NCBI GenBank assembly: GCA_030161315.1
Contig: BSQW01000008.1
Span: forward strand, 3,906,001 to 3,970,000
Length of the DNA stretch: 64,000 bases
Reading direction: 5' to 3'
Source: Eutrema japonicum
Taxonomy: Eukaryota > Streptophyta > Magnoliopsida > Brassicales > Brassicaceae
Notes under the pieces: generated by a model
Databases searched by the model: none
What the model saw: only the letters and a program-made list of their open reading frames with translations
What the model was told of the DNA's origin: nothing
Position numbers and translations under genes: made by a program
Part shown: piece after piece, positions 36,415 through 47,700 of the stretch
How positions within the stretch are numbered: position 1 is the stretch's first letter
Layout of the letters: every line of letters starts with the position of its first letter

Positions 36415-37873
36415 GGATCACGACGATGTTCTTCAGTTGGGAGGCGGCAACCAAGGACGCCGTTCTCGGAGTTCTCGGTGTACGCCTCCTCCGGGACCAA
36501 CGAGCTCGGGAACTCACATCCCAGATTCCCATCAATCCGCTGCTCGGAGCCACATTGAGATCGAGGAGCTAGTCCGGCAGCCTAACCGGAGCCATTGCAT
36601 TCGACTCGACCCGAAGTTTGAGGACGGCACTTGGTAAGAAATTTTTGGTACATTATTTCAATTTATTTAGATTTTTAAACTTAACATATTTATATCTTTT
36701 CATAATGTTTTCAGGTTTAAGCTGTCGACTCAGATCAACAAGGCGATATTACGGATGCTCCACAACATGTTGGACAAACCGTACGAGAAGTATTCCGACA
36801 TGCCTGCCGAGGAGAAAGACGTGTGGCACCGGACTTTCGCGGTACTTTCTTTATTGATATATTATTTATTTTGAATTTCATTTTGTCAATTTTTCTTTTT
36901 GATATGTAACAAATTTTTTTAAAAAATTGTAGCAAGAGTTCACGTGGGACTCTCATCATACGCGCAAAGTCATTGACACCTTCGACAAGTATGCCGCAAA
37001 CTCGTACTCGAAGCACATGTACGAGTGGAAACAGAAGTGGAAGCATAACAAAGACAAGCCGAAGGACCTTGACGACGACGTCTGGAAAGGCTTCTGTGAG
37101 TACTGGAGTAGGCCTGCGACGAAAAAGACCTCCGAGCAACAGTCGAAGAACAGAACTAGCCAACGAGGCGGGAAAGGGGTCTACATCCACAACGCGGGCG
37201 CAAAGACCATCGAACGGGAAGCGATGGAAATGGTAAGTTTAATTTAAATTTTTTATTGTGAATTCTGTTTTTTTTATTTATTTAACTTAACAAATTTTCG
37301 CAGGCGAGAGCATCTGGTTCCGAACCCGATTATCTTCAACTCATCGAGAATAGACACACCAACAAGAAAACCGGTCAGATACAGGACTTGGGGATGCGGG
37401 ATGTTGTCGAGAAGAGCAAGAAGACGAAGCTGGATCGTGAACTATCAGCATCGCAGCTCAGTCTCGAAGGATCGACGTCCTCGACCGCTTTGTCCCGGGA
37501 AGAGATAAACCAGATTGTACTTGAGGTAAGTTTTAATTTCATTTCGTTTTTTTTTTATTTTCGTTATTTATTAATTATCGGTTTTAATTATTCGCAGCAA
37601 ACCCGGCAAGTGAAAGGTCGATTCGCTGGGTTAGGCACCCTTCCGACCCAGGAATCTTCTTCCTCGCTTCCTCGTTATCCTTCGGAGTACCGGGTAGAAA
37701 TCGAGAGGCTCACCCAAACGGTGATAGACCGTGACCGGCAGGTTGAAGAGCTACGGACGGAGCAACAGACTACCACCAAGAAGCTCTCCTGCTTGGAGAA
37801 GATGATGGAAAAATGCTTCCCGCATATGTTTCGGGATAATAATCCCGACGACGGAGATTCTCCAACCGTTTAA
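36415..37873 (+). CDS. TnpA-like protein of the CACTA element (Ptta/En/Spm family)
   Basis: At least five exons: 36415-36633, 36715-36841, 36933-37232, 37304-37525 and 37598-37873, GT-AG and in phase. The first listed exon opens right after an acceptor site, so a 5' exon or non-coding exon lies upstream and the start codon is not fixed. The product has FKLSTQINKAILRMLHNMLD, then WKQKWKHNKDKPKDL, VWKGFCEYW, and a C-terminal coiled coil (EIERLTQTVIDRDRQVEELR). This is the pattern of the plant transposase family PF03004 (Ptta/En/Spm), the TnpA-type DNA-binding protein of CACTA elements. It probably binds the CCGTCGG repeats around it; that is inference. No stop or frameshift is visible within the exons. 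Confidence 0.8.
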
Positions 37874-38082
37874 ATATTTGCTTTTAATGCTTTTTTTTGA
37901 ACACTTTATTTTAATGTGTAATGACTTTTTTAATTTTGTTTAATGAATTTATATATTTATTATTTCTATTTTTAATTTATATTTCAAATTTCTATAATTT
38001 TAATATATAAATTTCCAAAAAATAAATAATTAAATAAAATTCAAAATACCAATTCTGTCGGAAAACCGTCGGAATAAGTTAC

Positions 38083-38479
38083 TGTAACATCCCGATTTCT
38101 TGTATATGCGGAGAGGCTTATAAGAATTGATTTGGCTAGCTATGACACCAAAGTGCACTTAGCTTTTCCGATCACTTGCCCGAAAGAACTCCAGAGTTAA
38201 GCGTGCTTGAGCTGGAGTAGTCTAAGGATGGGTGACATTCCGGGAAGTTATTCGCGGTATCGTGTGAGTGAGGACAAAACACGGGGAAAGATCACGTGGT
38301 GATTGCAGGGTCAGTAAACAAGTATTACAAGCCTCCCGGATTAACGCACCGGCCGTCGGACAAGGGTGGGGCCCACGGGCCTAGATAAGGCATGGGGCCC
38401 ACGGGCCGAGATAAGGCATGGGGCCCACGGGCCGAGAGCAGGCATGGGGCCCACAGGTATGGGTGGTCGGGGCGTTATA
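38083..38479 (+). mobile_element. Cassandra-type solo LTR with 5S rRNA-like sequence
   Basis: 397 bp starting TGTAACATCCCG and ending GGGGCGTTATA, flanked by perfect 5-bp duplications GTTAC (38078-38082 and 38480-38484). Inside, about 38180-38250, is a 5S rRNA-like segment (AACTCCAGAGTTAAGCGTGC and GGATGGGTGAC, with changes). Carrying 5S RNA in the LTR, including its polymerase III control region, defines the Cassandra TRIM family. Only one LTR remains, so recombination removed the interior. A GGGGCCCACGGGCC-like repeat (four times) lies at 38369-38458. It is inserted inside the CACTA element, so it is younger than that element. Confidence 0.85.
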
Positions 38480-38499
38480 GTTACCGTCGTAAATCCTTC

Positions 38500-39110
38500 G
38501 GAACCTATTTCCGACGAAGAACCGACGGACTTCCGAGACAACTTCCGATCAAATTATCCGTCGTAACGCCGTCGAATATCCGTCGGAAATCCGTCGGTAA
38601 TATATCCGTCGGACATCCGTCGGAAATTTCCGACGGAGTTCCGACGGCATTTACGACTGAATATCCGTCGGAGTATCCGTCGGTACTCCGTCGGTAATAT
38701 ATCCGTCGGAAATTTCCGACGGATTTCCGACGGCCTTTACGACTGAATATCCGTCGGAGTATCCGTCGGAAATCCGTCGGAGTATCCGTCGGAAATCCGT
38801 CGGTAATATATCCGTCGGAAATCCGTCGGAAATTTCCGACGGAGTTCCGACGGCATTTACGACTGAATATCCGTCGGAGTATCCGTCGGAAGTCCGTCGA
38901 ATATCCGTCGGAACTTACGCGGTCGGAAATCCGTCGGAAATGTCTGACGGCGTTCCGACGGAACAAATCCGTCGGAAATTTCCGACGGATTCCGACGGAA
39001 ACCACATTTCCGACGAACTGTAACCGACAGCTTAAATCCGTCGGAAATCCGTCGGAAAAGACCCTTTCCGACGGATTTCCGACGGATTTGACCGTCGGAA
39101 ATAGCCCTGT
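38500..39110 (+). repeat. Right subterminal CCGTCGG array of the CACTA element
   Basis: More than 35 CCGTCGG/CCGACGG words. A unit of about 100 bp (TTTACGACTGAATATCCGTC and neighbours) is repeated three times near 38652, 38740 and 38860. In orientation it is the partner of the left array. Confidence 0.85.
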
Positions 39111-39188
39111 TTTCTTGTAGTGTTGTGCCTTTTCATTTTCATTTTCATGATAAATAGTTAACATGTGAAGGTTTTTTCTATGTACTAG

Positions 39189-39854
39189 GAATTGAGTATT
39201 TGCATATTGGATGTAAGCCGCCAATGGTCTATAGAGATGTGAAAAGTACCAATATATTGTTAGGTCAAACTTTTGAAGCCAAACTTGCTGACTTCTGACT
39301 TTCGAGATCTTTTCTTGTGGGTAGTAAAACTCATGTATCGAAAAATGTTGCTGGAACTTTTGGATATCTTGATCCCGAGTAAGTGCACGCATTGTAGTTT
39401 ATGTTTTCTTGCTTGTTTAATAATAATAATAAAAAAGTTCAAACATGATCGATCAAGTACTTTTCTTGTAGATACTACCAAAAGAATTGGTTAACGGAGA
39501 AGAGTGATGTTTATAGCTTTGGGATTGTGTTACTGGAGATTATATATCACTGGCCAACCTGTGATAGAACAATCACGTGAAAAGTCTTACATAGTAGAAT
39601 GGGCCAAGTCTATGCTCGCAAATGGTGATATTGAAAGTATTATGGATCCGAATCTCCATCGAGAATATGACACAGGATCATCTTGGAAAGCTCTTGAATT
39701 AGCAATGTCATGCATTAACCCTTCTTCCACAGAGAGAACAAACATGACACGGGTTGCTCATGAACTAAATGAGTGTTTGGAAATATATGACAACTTGAGG
39801 AAAAGAAGGAGCCATGATATTCAAATTCAACCAAGTCCATGGGACATAGCATAG
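39189..39854 (+). pseudogene. Receptor-like kinase fragment (LRR-I/malectin-like type), broken
   Basis: Two exons, 39189-39378 and 39472-39854, correspond to the kinase C-lobe: EYLHIGCKPP, VYRDVKSTNILL, KLADF, then NVAGTFGYLDPE, SDVYSFGIVLLE, and the conserved tail PVIEQSREKSY...PWDIA. Two lesions are visible. The glycine codon of the DFG motif is a TGA stop (near 39296). A 1-nt frameshift lies near 39541, between LLEII and TGQP. Upstream exons are missing; the CACTA element ends about 65 bases before the first exon. The type is LRR subfamily I (At1g07550/At1g07560-like), not the nearby LMK1. A truncated transcript is possible, but no kinase can be made. Confidence 0.85.
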
Positions 39855-40034
39855 CTTTCATCAGTGACACTCCTTCAGCTCGTTAATCTTTTCATTTTAC
39901 TTTGAAAGATACTACTCTCCACAGGTTGTATACAAGTCTGTAATGTGAATATGTTAAAACTTAAAAGCTTCATCTTATGCTATGGAATTCACTATTTAAA
40001 TATTTCTGAACAATGCAGAATAATGTATCCAGAT

Positions 40035-40996
40035 CAGTGACGGACTAGAAAATATTTTTACCGGGGACAAAATATATATATTAGATATAATTTAACTATC
40101 TAAAATATCTTAACATAATAACTTTTACATTTTTTTCTTCTTTTTATTTTTCCTTATATCTTGCATATATTTTACTTATGTTTTGTTTATATTATACTTA
40201 TTTTTGAATTTTAACAAAAAACTTTTTAACATAATACAATATACATAAATAATAGAGTTTTGCATACTGGTTTCGAATTTTAAAAAATAAGATCAAATAC
40301 TTTTAGGTGACACTATTAAAATAAAAGTATATATTACTAAAACATTAATTTGAGAAAAAATACTTAATTGTGAATAATACAAAAATGAAAAGAAACAAAG
40401 AAACTTTCGTTAAAAGTGATGAGCATAATGAGAAAACAATTTTATTTTACTTTGGTGAGTACACACATTAAAGATGATAAGAACTGATTTATGAAAATCT
40501 AAAAGGTAAATAGATAATTGTTTATTGAATAAAACAAAATATGTTATTTTGGGGGAAAAAACAAGAAAGAACAAATATTAGAAAAGTGTCATGTGAGTCA
40601 TTCGAACTCGGTAAAGATTGGTCAATGCTCGTTGTTTAAACCATTTGACCAAAAAAATTGATTAAAATGAACTAGTATTTTTGTTTCATACTCTCTATGT
40701 TTCACAAATAGTGTCACTTTGACACATTTCACACATATTAAGAAACTTTGTAATTTTATTAATATACCCATATTTAATATACCTATAATTAATTCAAAAT
40801 AATTTAATTACAATGGCTATTAGCTTTGGGTAAAAGGCAATTTAGAAAATTAGTTGAAAAATTGCATTAAAAACATAAAACGACAGTTTTTTTGAAACAA
40901 AAAATTATCTCTAAAACGACATTCTTTATGAAATGAAGAGAATATTTTTTAACCGATGTCAACTGACCCCTTTTTACCAACATAGGTCCGCTACTG
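40035..40996 (+). mobile_element. hAT-like non-autonomous element, copy B
   Basis: It begins CAGTGACGGAC and ends with the near-complement GTCCGCTACTG, which is typical of the plant CAGTGGCGGA-type hAT ends. No coding frame. A Stowaway-like MITE is nested at 40689-40944. It matches copy A at 32544-33194 over about 650 bases. Clear 8-bp target duplications were not found. Confidence 0.6.
40689..40944. mobile_element. Stowaway/mariner-like MITE nested in copy B
   Basis: It begins TACTCTCTATGTTTCAC and ends in the inverted form GAAATGAAGAGAATA, with TA on both sides. Copy A lacks it at the homologous point. The inner GTGTCA and AACGACA words are usual in this family. Confidence 0.65.
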
Positions 40997-41674
40997 CCGG
41001 TATTGGATGATTACAAATATTATTTTCAGCGGATAACTGAGTCTCATCAATTATTGATAGGAAAAAAGAAAACTATTGAATTTAGTTTCAAAGACCAAAT
41101 ACGACATGTCTCTTTGTATTATTGGTTTAGCTTTTACTTTGACAGTCGGCGAGTCACACTTGGAAGCAAAAGTATTCACAAACATATACGACAATGATAA
41201 AGACAAAAAGAAAATTTTTAAAAGAACTTTATAGCCTTGTTTGTTTGTAATTTTGTGGAGTTGTGGAACCATCGAGTGATTAAGATTGATAGTTAGAGAA
41301 AACCCCAAACTACGAATCTGAGGGACTTTCATGATTTGGTAACAGTAAAAAGACGATAGTTTAGAACAAATGATGCATTCAGACACAGAGTTTCGTCCTC
41401 GTTTTATCCGTCTCAACCTCTAAACCGTTTAATAGGCTGGTTAATTGGGTTCAACTGTTTCCTACTCCGCGTAACGAAAAAAAAAAACAAAATTAGAATG
41501 GTGGGTCTAGGCAGGGCACTCGGTAAAACTTTGTTTTCCCCCACTTTGCTTTTAGATAAAATATTCATTAACCACACACAAAAAAAAAAAAGAGTACCCA
41601 TAGTGTATATCTTGTATTATTTGTATGCATATATCATAATGATCATGTTTCGTGATCTAGTCTTTGTAAGGTAT

Positions 41675-42545
41675 TCACTTAACGTGGCTACCGATGCGTA
41701 CAACAATGCCATCGATGTCTCGCACGTATCCAACCTTCTGGCCCCATTCCTTGTCCTCCGGCTCGCTTACTGCCACCGCACCGTTCTCCACAGCCCGCTA
41801 CACAGCGCACCATCTCACTCATATCAGTAAAAATTGAAGAGTTTGGGGTAAGCATTTATAGAAACAGAGTATCATTGAGTTTTACCTTGAAAGCGGCATC
41901 AACATCCGGGTAACAGAAGCAGACTTCGATGGGTGCTCTCTCACGGGCTGAATGTGTAGACTGAACCTTCCCGGTCATGTCGTCCGTCTCATGCTGGTGA
42001 AGCGGTGTAAACGCTATCGTCGTTTGCCCGCTCTCTAGCTCCCCCCACCTGTATGTATTAATTAGTTTTCGTCGTTGGTTATAAGCCGGAAGCAAGGATA
42101 TAAATTGTTGTCCAAACAACAAATCATTATTGAAAGAAAAGAAAATGGTTGAACCCCCATACTAACTCCACATCCGAGAAGACAATTTTTTTACCATTAA
42201 TTTCAATATGGGAGCAATATATTTAGTGGCTTTATATATTCTCCTAGATTTGGTGGTCTAAAGCCATTGCAATGCTTAGCCAGTAGATCGGACCTATTCA
42301 TAGGGGATCCCACAAATGGAATCTCAATTTCTCGTTTAAACAAATATATGATCCGATTATCCGATCAAAATATGTGCTCTATCTAAAAAATATCTAACAA
42401 AACCCAATAACACAAACCTGTGGGACTCGTCAAGACGACGGACGTTGTGACCAAAGGCTCTAGAGTAGAATTCTACGGATTTAGCGACGTCCTTCACGTA
42501 CACAACCGTGTAAGCAAACGCCGGTCTCATAATATTCGACGCCAT
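41675..42545 (-). CDS. Glyoxalase/VOC-fold small protein (DSI-1VOC type), 137 aa
   Basis: Three exons: 42545-42418, 42048-41886 and 41797-41675, GT-AG and in phase. The product starts MASNIMRPAFAYTVVYVKDV and has the vicinal-oxygen-chelate pattern: beta strand, KSVEFYSRAFG helix, FTPLHQHETDD strand, and a second module PDVDAAFKRAVENGA...WGQKVGYVRDIDG. It ends IVVRIGSHVK. VOC proteins bind a metal in a paired beta-alpha-beta-beta-beta fold; the substrate cannot be predicted. The Arabidopsis counterpart is At1g07645 (desiccation-induced, 1VOC). There it is numbered between OBP2 and LMK1, while here it lies on the other side of LMK1. No signal peptide, likely cytosolic. Confidence 0.88.
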
Positions 42546-43538
42546 TCTTTTGCAATCCTTCTGATTCTGATCCGATTTTTCATCACGTCTATTGCCATAC
42601 ATAGATCTCTCTTCACGGTGAGTTCAACACGTGTGCGACTGCATGCAGCTTCGTGTCTAGGCCACTTGCTGCCACGTGAGCTTATGCATTTTTTAGTTGG
42701 GCCTAATTTTTTTTTTTTTTTTTTTTTGTAACATCTAATTATATTGATTAAACTTGCCCGTTTACAAAAATCACACTCAGTACATAGCAAAGAAACACAC
42801 TTAGTAGTATCTTTTGGGACAAAAAAGTGAAAAACATAGGATTAATTATATTGATTAAACTTTTGAGTTGTTGATTACCAGGCGGTGGCTCAATGTGATT
42901 CAGCTCTGGTAGATAAGTTAATAACCAATAATCAGATTTTACAGAGTACATTCCATCATTAGTGTAATACCATCCAAAAAGATCTCTATTCATTTGGAAC
43001 ATACTTATGAGTTGGAGATTTTATTATAAATGAATTTTTGACCTTAATTATAATTCTTGGTTATCTATTATTATGTTTGGAGGTTTTAGTTATCCAATAA
43101 GTTAGAATTTTTGTTTGTTGTGTTGAGGACTGCAATGTGTTTGATGTGTTAGATAATTAAAATCAACCGGTCAAAATAATTAAATTTGTTTATTCATTTC
43201 AAGGAATGAAGCTACACTTTCAATGAACATATGAGAAAATTTGAAAATGTTTCATAACATACTCTTCTGAAAACAACATAATTGAATGGTGAGTATCAGA
43301 AAGAAAAAAATCTAGTTCGTTCAATGATGATAGGTTAAAGTTAAAAAAAAAAAAAATTGATGATAGGTTTGGGCTCAAATTAGATAATTTATACTTTGTG
43401 ACTAGTGAGTTATGCCAACAAGCCAATGATGTTTAGATTTACAATTCTTGAACTTAAATTATATAGCTTCTAATATCATTTGAATAATAACCGTCGATTT
43501 ATTATAATCAACGATCCATAATTTTCCTAAAGCTTTCT
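42546..43538. other. Intergenic between DSI-1VOC and H4
   Basis: It holds the VOC promoter side (ABRE-like CACGTG words near 42629 and 42674), a T22 run at 42706-42727, a LINE scrap (42890-43002) and otherwise AT-rich DNA. The CACGTG words fit an ABA/desiccation-responsive gene, by inference. Confidence 0.5.
42890..43002 (-). mobile_element. LINE (non-LTR) fragment, zf-RVT region
   Basis: Translation NRDLFGWYYTNDGMYSVKSD followed by YWLLTYLPE resembles the segment downstream of plant LINE reverse transcriptases (W.YT..G.Y.VKSGYWL). A short T run 170 bases downstream could mark an A tail. It is only a relic. Confidence 0.55.
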
Positions 43539-43623
43539 CGCGGATCGCAATCTTTAGCCGTTAAAAGAAGATGAATCGAACGGCTAAAATTTGTGTCCTG
43601 GGTAGGTGCCTCCTTTATATATG
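43539..43623 (+). promoter_or_regulatory. Histone H4 promoter: Oct motif and TATA box
   Basis: CGCGGATC at 43539-43546 is the plant histone Oct (octamer) motif used in S-phase expression. TATATA lies at 43616-43621. A GATCCA/AACGATCC word is next to the Oct motif at 43510. Together they support cell-cycle-linked transcription of the plus-strand H4 gene. Confidence 0.7.
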
Positions 43624-43965
43624 TCAACCCCATTTGTAATCGTTCCATCAAGCGAAATTAGATTTCTTTGGTAAAATTCTGAAGAGCTTTCTTCTGTCTC
43701 TAAGGTATCTCATTTTTTTTTGATTTTTTGATGTTGCATTGTTTACTTGCTTTCGCGAAGATTTCACATTCATATGAATTTCAATATGGTTTCGCCAATT
43801 CGTTGAATTTTCTGAAAAATATGAAAGTTTAATGTTCGATTTGTAAATCTAGGGTTTGTGTTCATAATCACATTCTGAATGCTAAAATTGAGATGATTGC
43901 TGATGAGTTTCCTTTTGTTTTTGGGTGGTAATCAGGTCTTTGGAATATACTGAAAGTGCGAGGAG

Positions 43966-44277
43966 ATGTCAGGAAGAGGAAAGGGAGGAAAAGGGTTGGG
44001 AAAGGGAGGAGCGAAGAGGCACCGGAAGGTGCTGAGGGATAACATCCAAGGTATCACTAAGCCAGCGATTCGTCGTCTTGCTCGTAGAGGAGGCGTCAAG
44101 CGTATAAGCGGTCTGATCTACGAAGAGACGAGAGGAGTCCTCAAGATCTTCCTCGAGAATGTCATCCGCGACGCCGTCACCTACACAGAGCACGCCCGGA
44201 GGAAGACGGTGACTGCCATGGATGTTGTCTATGCTTTGAAGAGGCAAGGCCGCACTCTCTACGGTTTCGGCGGTTAA
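43966..44277 (+). CDS. Histone H4
   Basis: 103 codons with no coding intron, identical in pattern to plant H4: [20 protein letters not shown] at the start with acetylatable lysines, [20 protein letters not shown] in the fold, and [12 protein letters not shown] at the end. It forms the nucleosome core with H3, H2A and H2B. A likely 5' UTR intron (43705-43935, AAG|GTATCT to AATCAG|GTC) separates the TATA-proximal leader from the ATG. The position beside the ECA4-type gene matches At1g07660. GC content is far higher than the flanks, as expected for a conserved histone. Confidence 0.97.
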
Positions 44278-44748
44278 TCGACGGTGATTTGGTTTTAGGG
44301 TTTTCCAAGTTTGGGTGTTTCCATTTGATTAGCGAAAGTAATTCCAGAAGTAAGCTATTGATTCGGTTTAGTCAATATGATCTTGTAGTTAAACCTAAAT
44401 CGAAAGTTGATGATAAACGACAAATATGCTTAATCTCTTTCGTCTCATGCTTTTCCTGTAATAAACTCAAATTTCACTGGAAATTAATTGTTGCCATATC
44501 CATGGGAAGCAGCTACAAACATCTCAAAAAAAACATAACTCCCAAGAGATGACTTGGTTGAAAAATTCATCTTTCTGTTTCGGGCTGAATTGGAAACCCA
44601 TGTCCATGAATCAAAAGTTAGAAACATTAGTTTTTTTTTTCTAAACCAAAAATTAACGTTTAAAAAAATAAATAACCGAGGCTGAGTTAAGCAACAAAGT
44701 GAATTTCAGCTAAAACTAGAATCTAATAATGCTTTAGTTTATTTCTTC
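44278..44748. other. Convergent 3' ends of H4 and the Ca2+-ATPase gene
   Basis: It contains the 3' UTRs of H4 (plus) and the ATPase (minus), with no other gene seen. AAT(A)AA-like words occur near 44413 and 44668. Confidence 0.5.
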
Positions 44749-47700
44749 TTACTCCGCCTTTTGCTTAGCGGATGGAGTGCGACGTGCGTAGCGGTAGCCA
44801 CTGGTACACCTTCCCACAAACTTGAGAACTTCATCTATCAGAATCACTGGAAGCGACACCGCCAACACCAGCAGCCACTCGTTCAAGCTCAGTGGCACTA
44901 TCCCAAACACCTGCGCCAAGAATGGCACGTAAAGTATCACAAAGTGTAGACCGAATGAGACCGCCATTGCCAGGAGCAGCCATGGGTTCACCCACGGCGG
45001 CATCGTCACCAGGCTGCCATCTTCTGAGAGTGCGTTCAGGGAGTTGAACATTTCGATGGCCACCAACACCGAGAGGGAGAGTGTGGATGCCTTGATTTTC
45101 CCCTGATGGAAGTAGTCACATGGGTTTGAGTCGAATGAGAAATTCTTAGAGCCAGCTGTGAAAGGAGATACTTTGAAGCCTTCCCATGAAGAGCATTGGC
45201 CCCAGTGAGCAAGCTGTGAATAGCTCACAAGGCTGTGACCGTCTTGGCTCAAATCTATGCCCATGAAGCTGTTATGTGTGTACCATATGATGAATACTCC
45301 CACCGTTGCTACTCCCACATACATACCAATCACCTATAGGCAGGTAGGTACCCATGTTAGTCAGAGTTAGAAAAAGCCCCAAGAAATGAACAAGTGAGAA
45401 AATTCGGTTTTTGCATACCAGATAGCGGAAGAGGATCCATGCAGTGATAAGCGAGTCATCGCTCCTGCGAGGAGGCTTCTTCATAATATCCTTGTCAGGG
45501 GGATTAAATCCCAAAGCAGTAGCTGGAGGACCGTCTGTTACAAGATTCACCCACAGAAGCTGAACTGGGATCATGCCTTCTGGGATTCCAAGAGCAGCTG
45601 TCAAGAATATTGATGCAACCTCACCAATGTTGGAAGAGATCATGTACCTTTTATTCATCATAGTCAGAATGATAAAATCAATATATTAATAACTGAGAAT
45701 GAACAAATCAGCCACCAATATGACAATGTAACGATAGAAGACTCACCTGATGAAAGCCTTCATGTTGTTATAGATGGACCTGCCTTCACCAACAGCTGCA
45801 ACAATAGTGCTGAAATTATCATCTGCTAACACCATGTCAGATGCCTCCTTTGCTACCTGCAAAGATCACAGAGCTTTAGAAAGCTGATAGAGCCATAATC
45901 ATCTTGCAAATGAGAGAAGAGAGACATATACCTCTGTGCCGGAAATGCCCATAGCCACACCTATATCAGCCAACTTCAGGGCAGGCGCATCATTGACTCC
46001 ATCTCCAGTCATGGCAACCACTTCTCCATCTTCTTTGAGTAACCTAACAATCTCTTGTTTGTGCTTTGGTTCAGCCCTCGAGAACAAGAGCCCTCCGGTT
46101 TGTCTTAGATGATTCTTCTGATCTTGAACATCCATAAATTCTTTTCCAGTCAAGCTTCTTGAAGAGATATCTTCATCTTCTTCAAATACTCCAATTTCAC
46201 GGCAGATAGCTTCTGCTGTGCTCTTGTTGTCTCCAGTAATGACCATGACCCGTATACCTGCTGTTCTGCAGTCTGCAATGGCTTGACGAACCTCTTTCCT
46301 CGGAGGATCCTTCAGTCATTGAAAAGGTAGAGTATGAATAACCACCAAAGAAGAACAAGAAAGAACCAAAAAGTACAATGATGACCGCGACTCACCCTTA
46401 AACCAACAAATCCAACAAATGTTAGATTGGACTCAATAGAAGAATAGTTGGATGGGTTGAGAAGTTGCTGGTGAGCAGGATGGTCTTCACTGCCATCATA
46501 AGTAGCGAAATCTGATGGAACATCAGAGTACGCAAATCCGAGACATCTTAATGCACTCATGGACATATCATGTAGGCTTTGTAATATAAGATCCCTTGAG
46601 TTTTGGTCAAGTTCTTGAGTGGAACCATCAAGTAACTGAACACGTGTACTCCTTTCCAACACATTTTCTACCGCACCCTGCAAAATTTCAAAATCGGTCT
46701 CTTAGGTGCTGAAAAAAGAGGAAACACAGGTTTATTTTTACTAATAACATGCGAACCAAACCACAAGCCATGTAACCATAGATAAAAGGTTCTCCAACGT
46801 TAACAAAGCTTCACAGGGTCGACCTCCGAAGCCAGGATATGCTAAATGAAAAATAAAAACAGACCTTGACCAGTAGCAGTTTCTTTCCTGAGCTGGAATC
46901 CACCATAACTCCCATTGATTTCCTGTCGCGGTCGAACTCAAGAGTGGCAATCCGTTGCTCTAGTTCACTCCATAGCCGACAACAACCTTCAATAATGTTT
47001 AAGAAGGTAGAATACAAGAGTTTAGCATCTGTAAACTGTGGAAAACATGAGTAACAAATATAATTCAGAATACATACGTAAGACATCGCCATCAGCCAAA
47101 GACGATCCTTCAGGAAATCCCATTTTCTCAACCAAAACCTGCTCAAGGAAACAAACACCAATAAAAATAAATAAATGCAGATAAACATTTGAGGACAACG
47201 AACGGAAGAAGTCTATTTAGTATGAAGAAAAAAGTGCAGGCTTAGTGTAGTAGACCGCTTTACCTTCAAAGCTGCCTCAGTAGGCATGCCCCTAGACACA
47301 AATTGATGGTCAGATTGCTCCACACTAGCATCGTTGCAAATGGCAGCAATTTTTGCAATCATCTGAAGATTTGCATCCATCCGACCCGCTGGCCAATCTT
47401 CAATCTTTCCATCTCGAGGATCAAATGAGGTCCCCTCAACACTGAAAGATCGAAGAGTTCCAATTCTAGAACCCATAGCCACAAGCTTTGAAACAGCCAT
47501 CTGATTGGTTGTCAGAGTTCCAGTTTTATCAGAACATATTACGGTTGTGCATCCAAGAGTCTCCACACTGGGCAACTTTCTAACCAGAGCATTCTTCTGA
47601 GCCATCTTCCGTGTGCCTAGAGCCAAACATGTGGTGATAACTGCTGGCAGACCCTCAGGAATTGCGGCAACCGCCAACGCTACGGCAATCTCAAAGTAAT

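Larger units (their letters stand above)
33259..39122 (+). mobile_element. CACTA (En/Spm) transposon, 5.9 kb, non-autonomous
   Basis: Terminal inverted repeats CACTACAAGAAAACAGG (left) and its complement at the right end, flanked by the 3-bp target duplication TTG (33256-33258 and 39123-39125). Dense CCGTCGG/CCGACGG arrays fill both subterminal zones, as expected for TnpA binding sites. Inside are a DUF4216-type fragment of the large transposase (33695-34386), a TnpA-like gene (36415-37873), a nested inverted repeat (34553-35120) and a Cassandra solo LTR (38083-38479). The main TNP2 transposase domain is missing, so movement would need a helper. It is inserted upstream of a broken receptor kinase gene. 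Confidence 0.93.

Noticed and set aside
38180..38290. 5S rRNA gene
   Set aside because: The match is partial and mutated and sits within a Cassandra LTR with its own TSD, so it is not a 5S gene.
33281..39110. Repeat arrays considered as CRISPR or satellite DNA
   Set aside because: Plant nuclear context, CACTA ends and TSD, and irregular spacing make them transposon subterminal repeats.
40035..40996. LTR retrotransposon bounded by copies A and B (32544-40996)
   Set aside because: The repeats have inverted hAT-like ends, there is no PBS or PPT next to them, and they do not begin TG and end CA.
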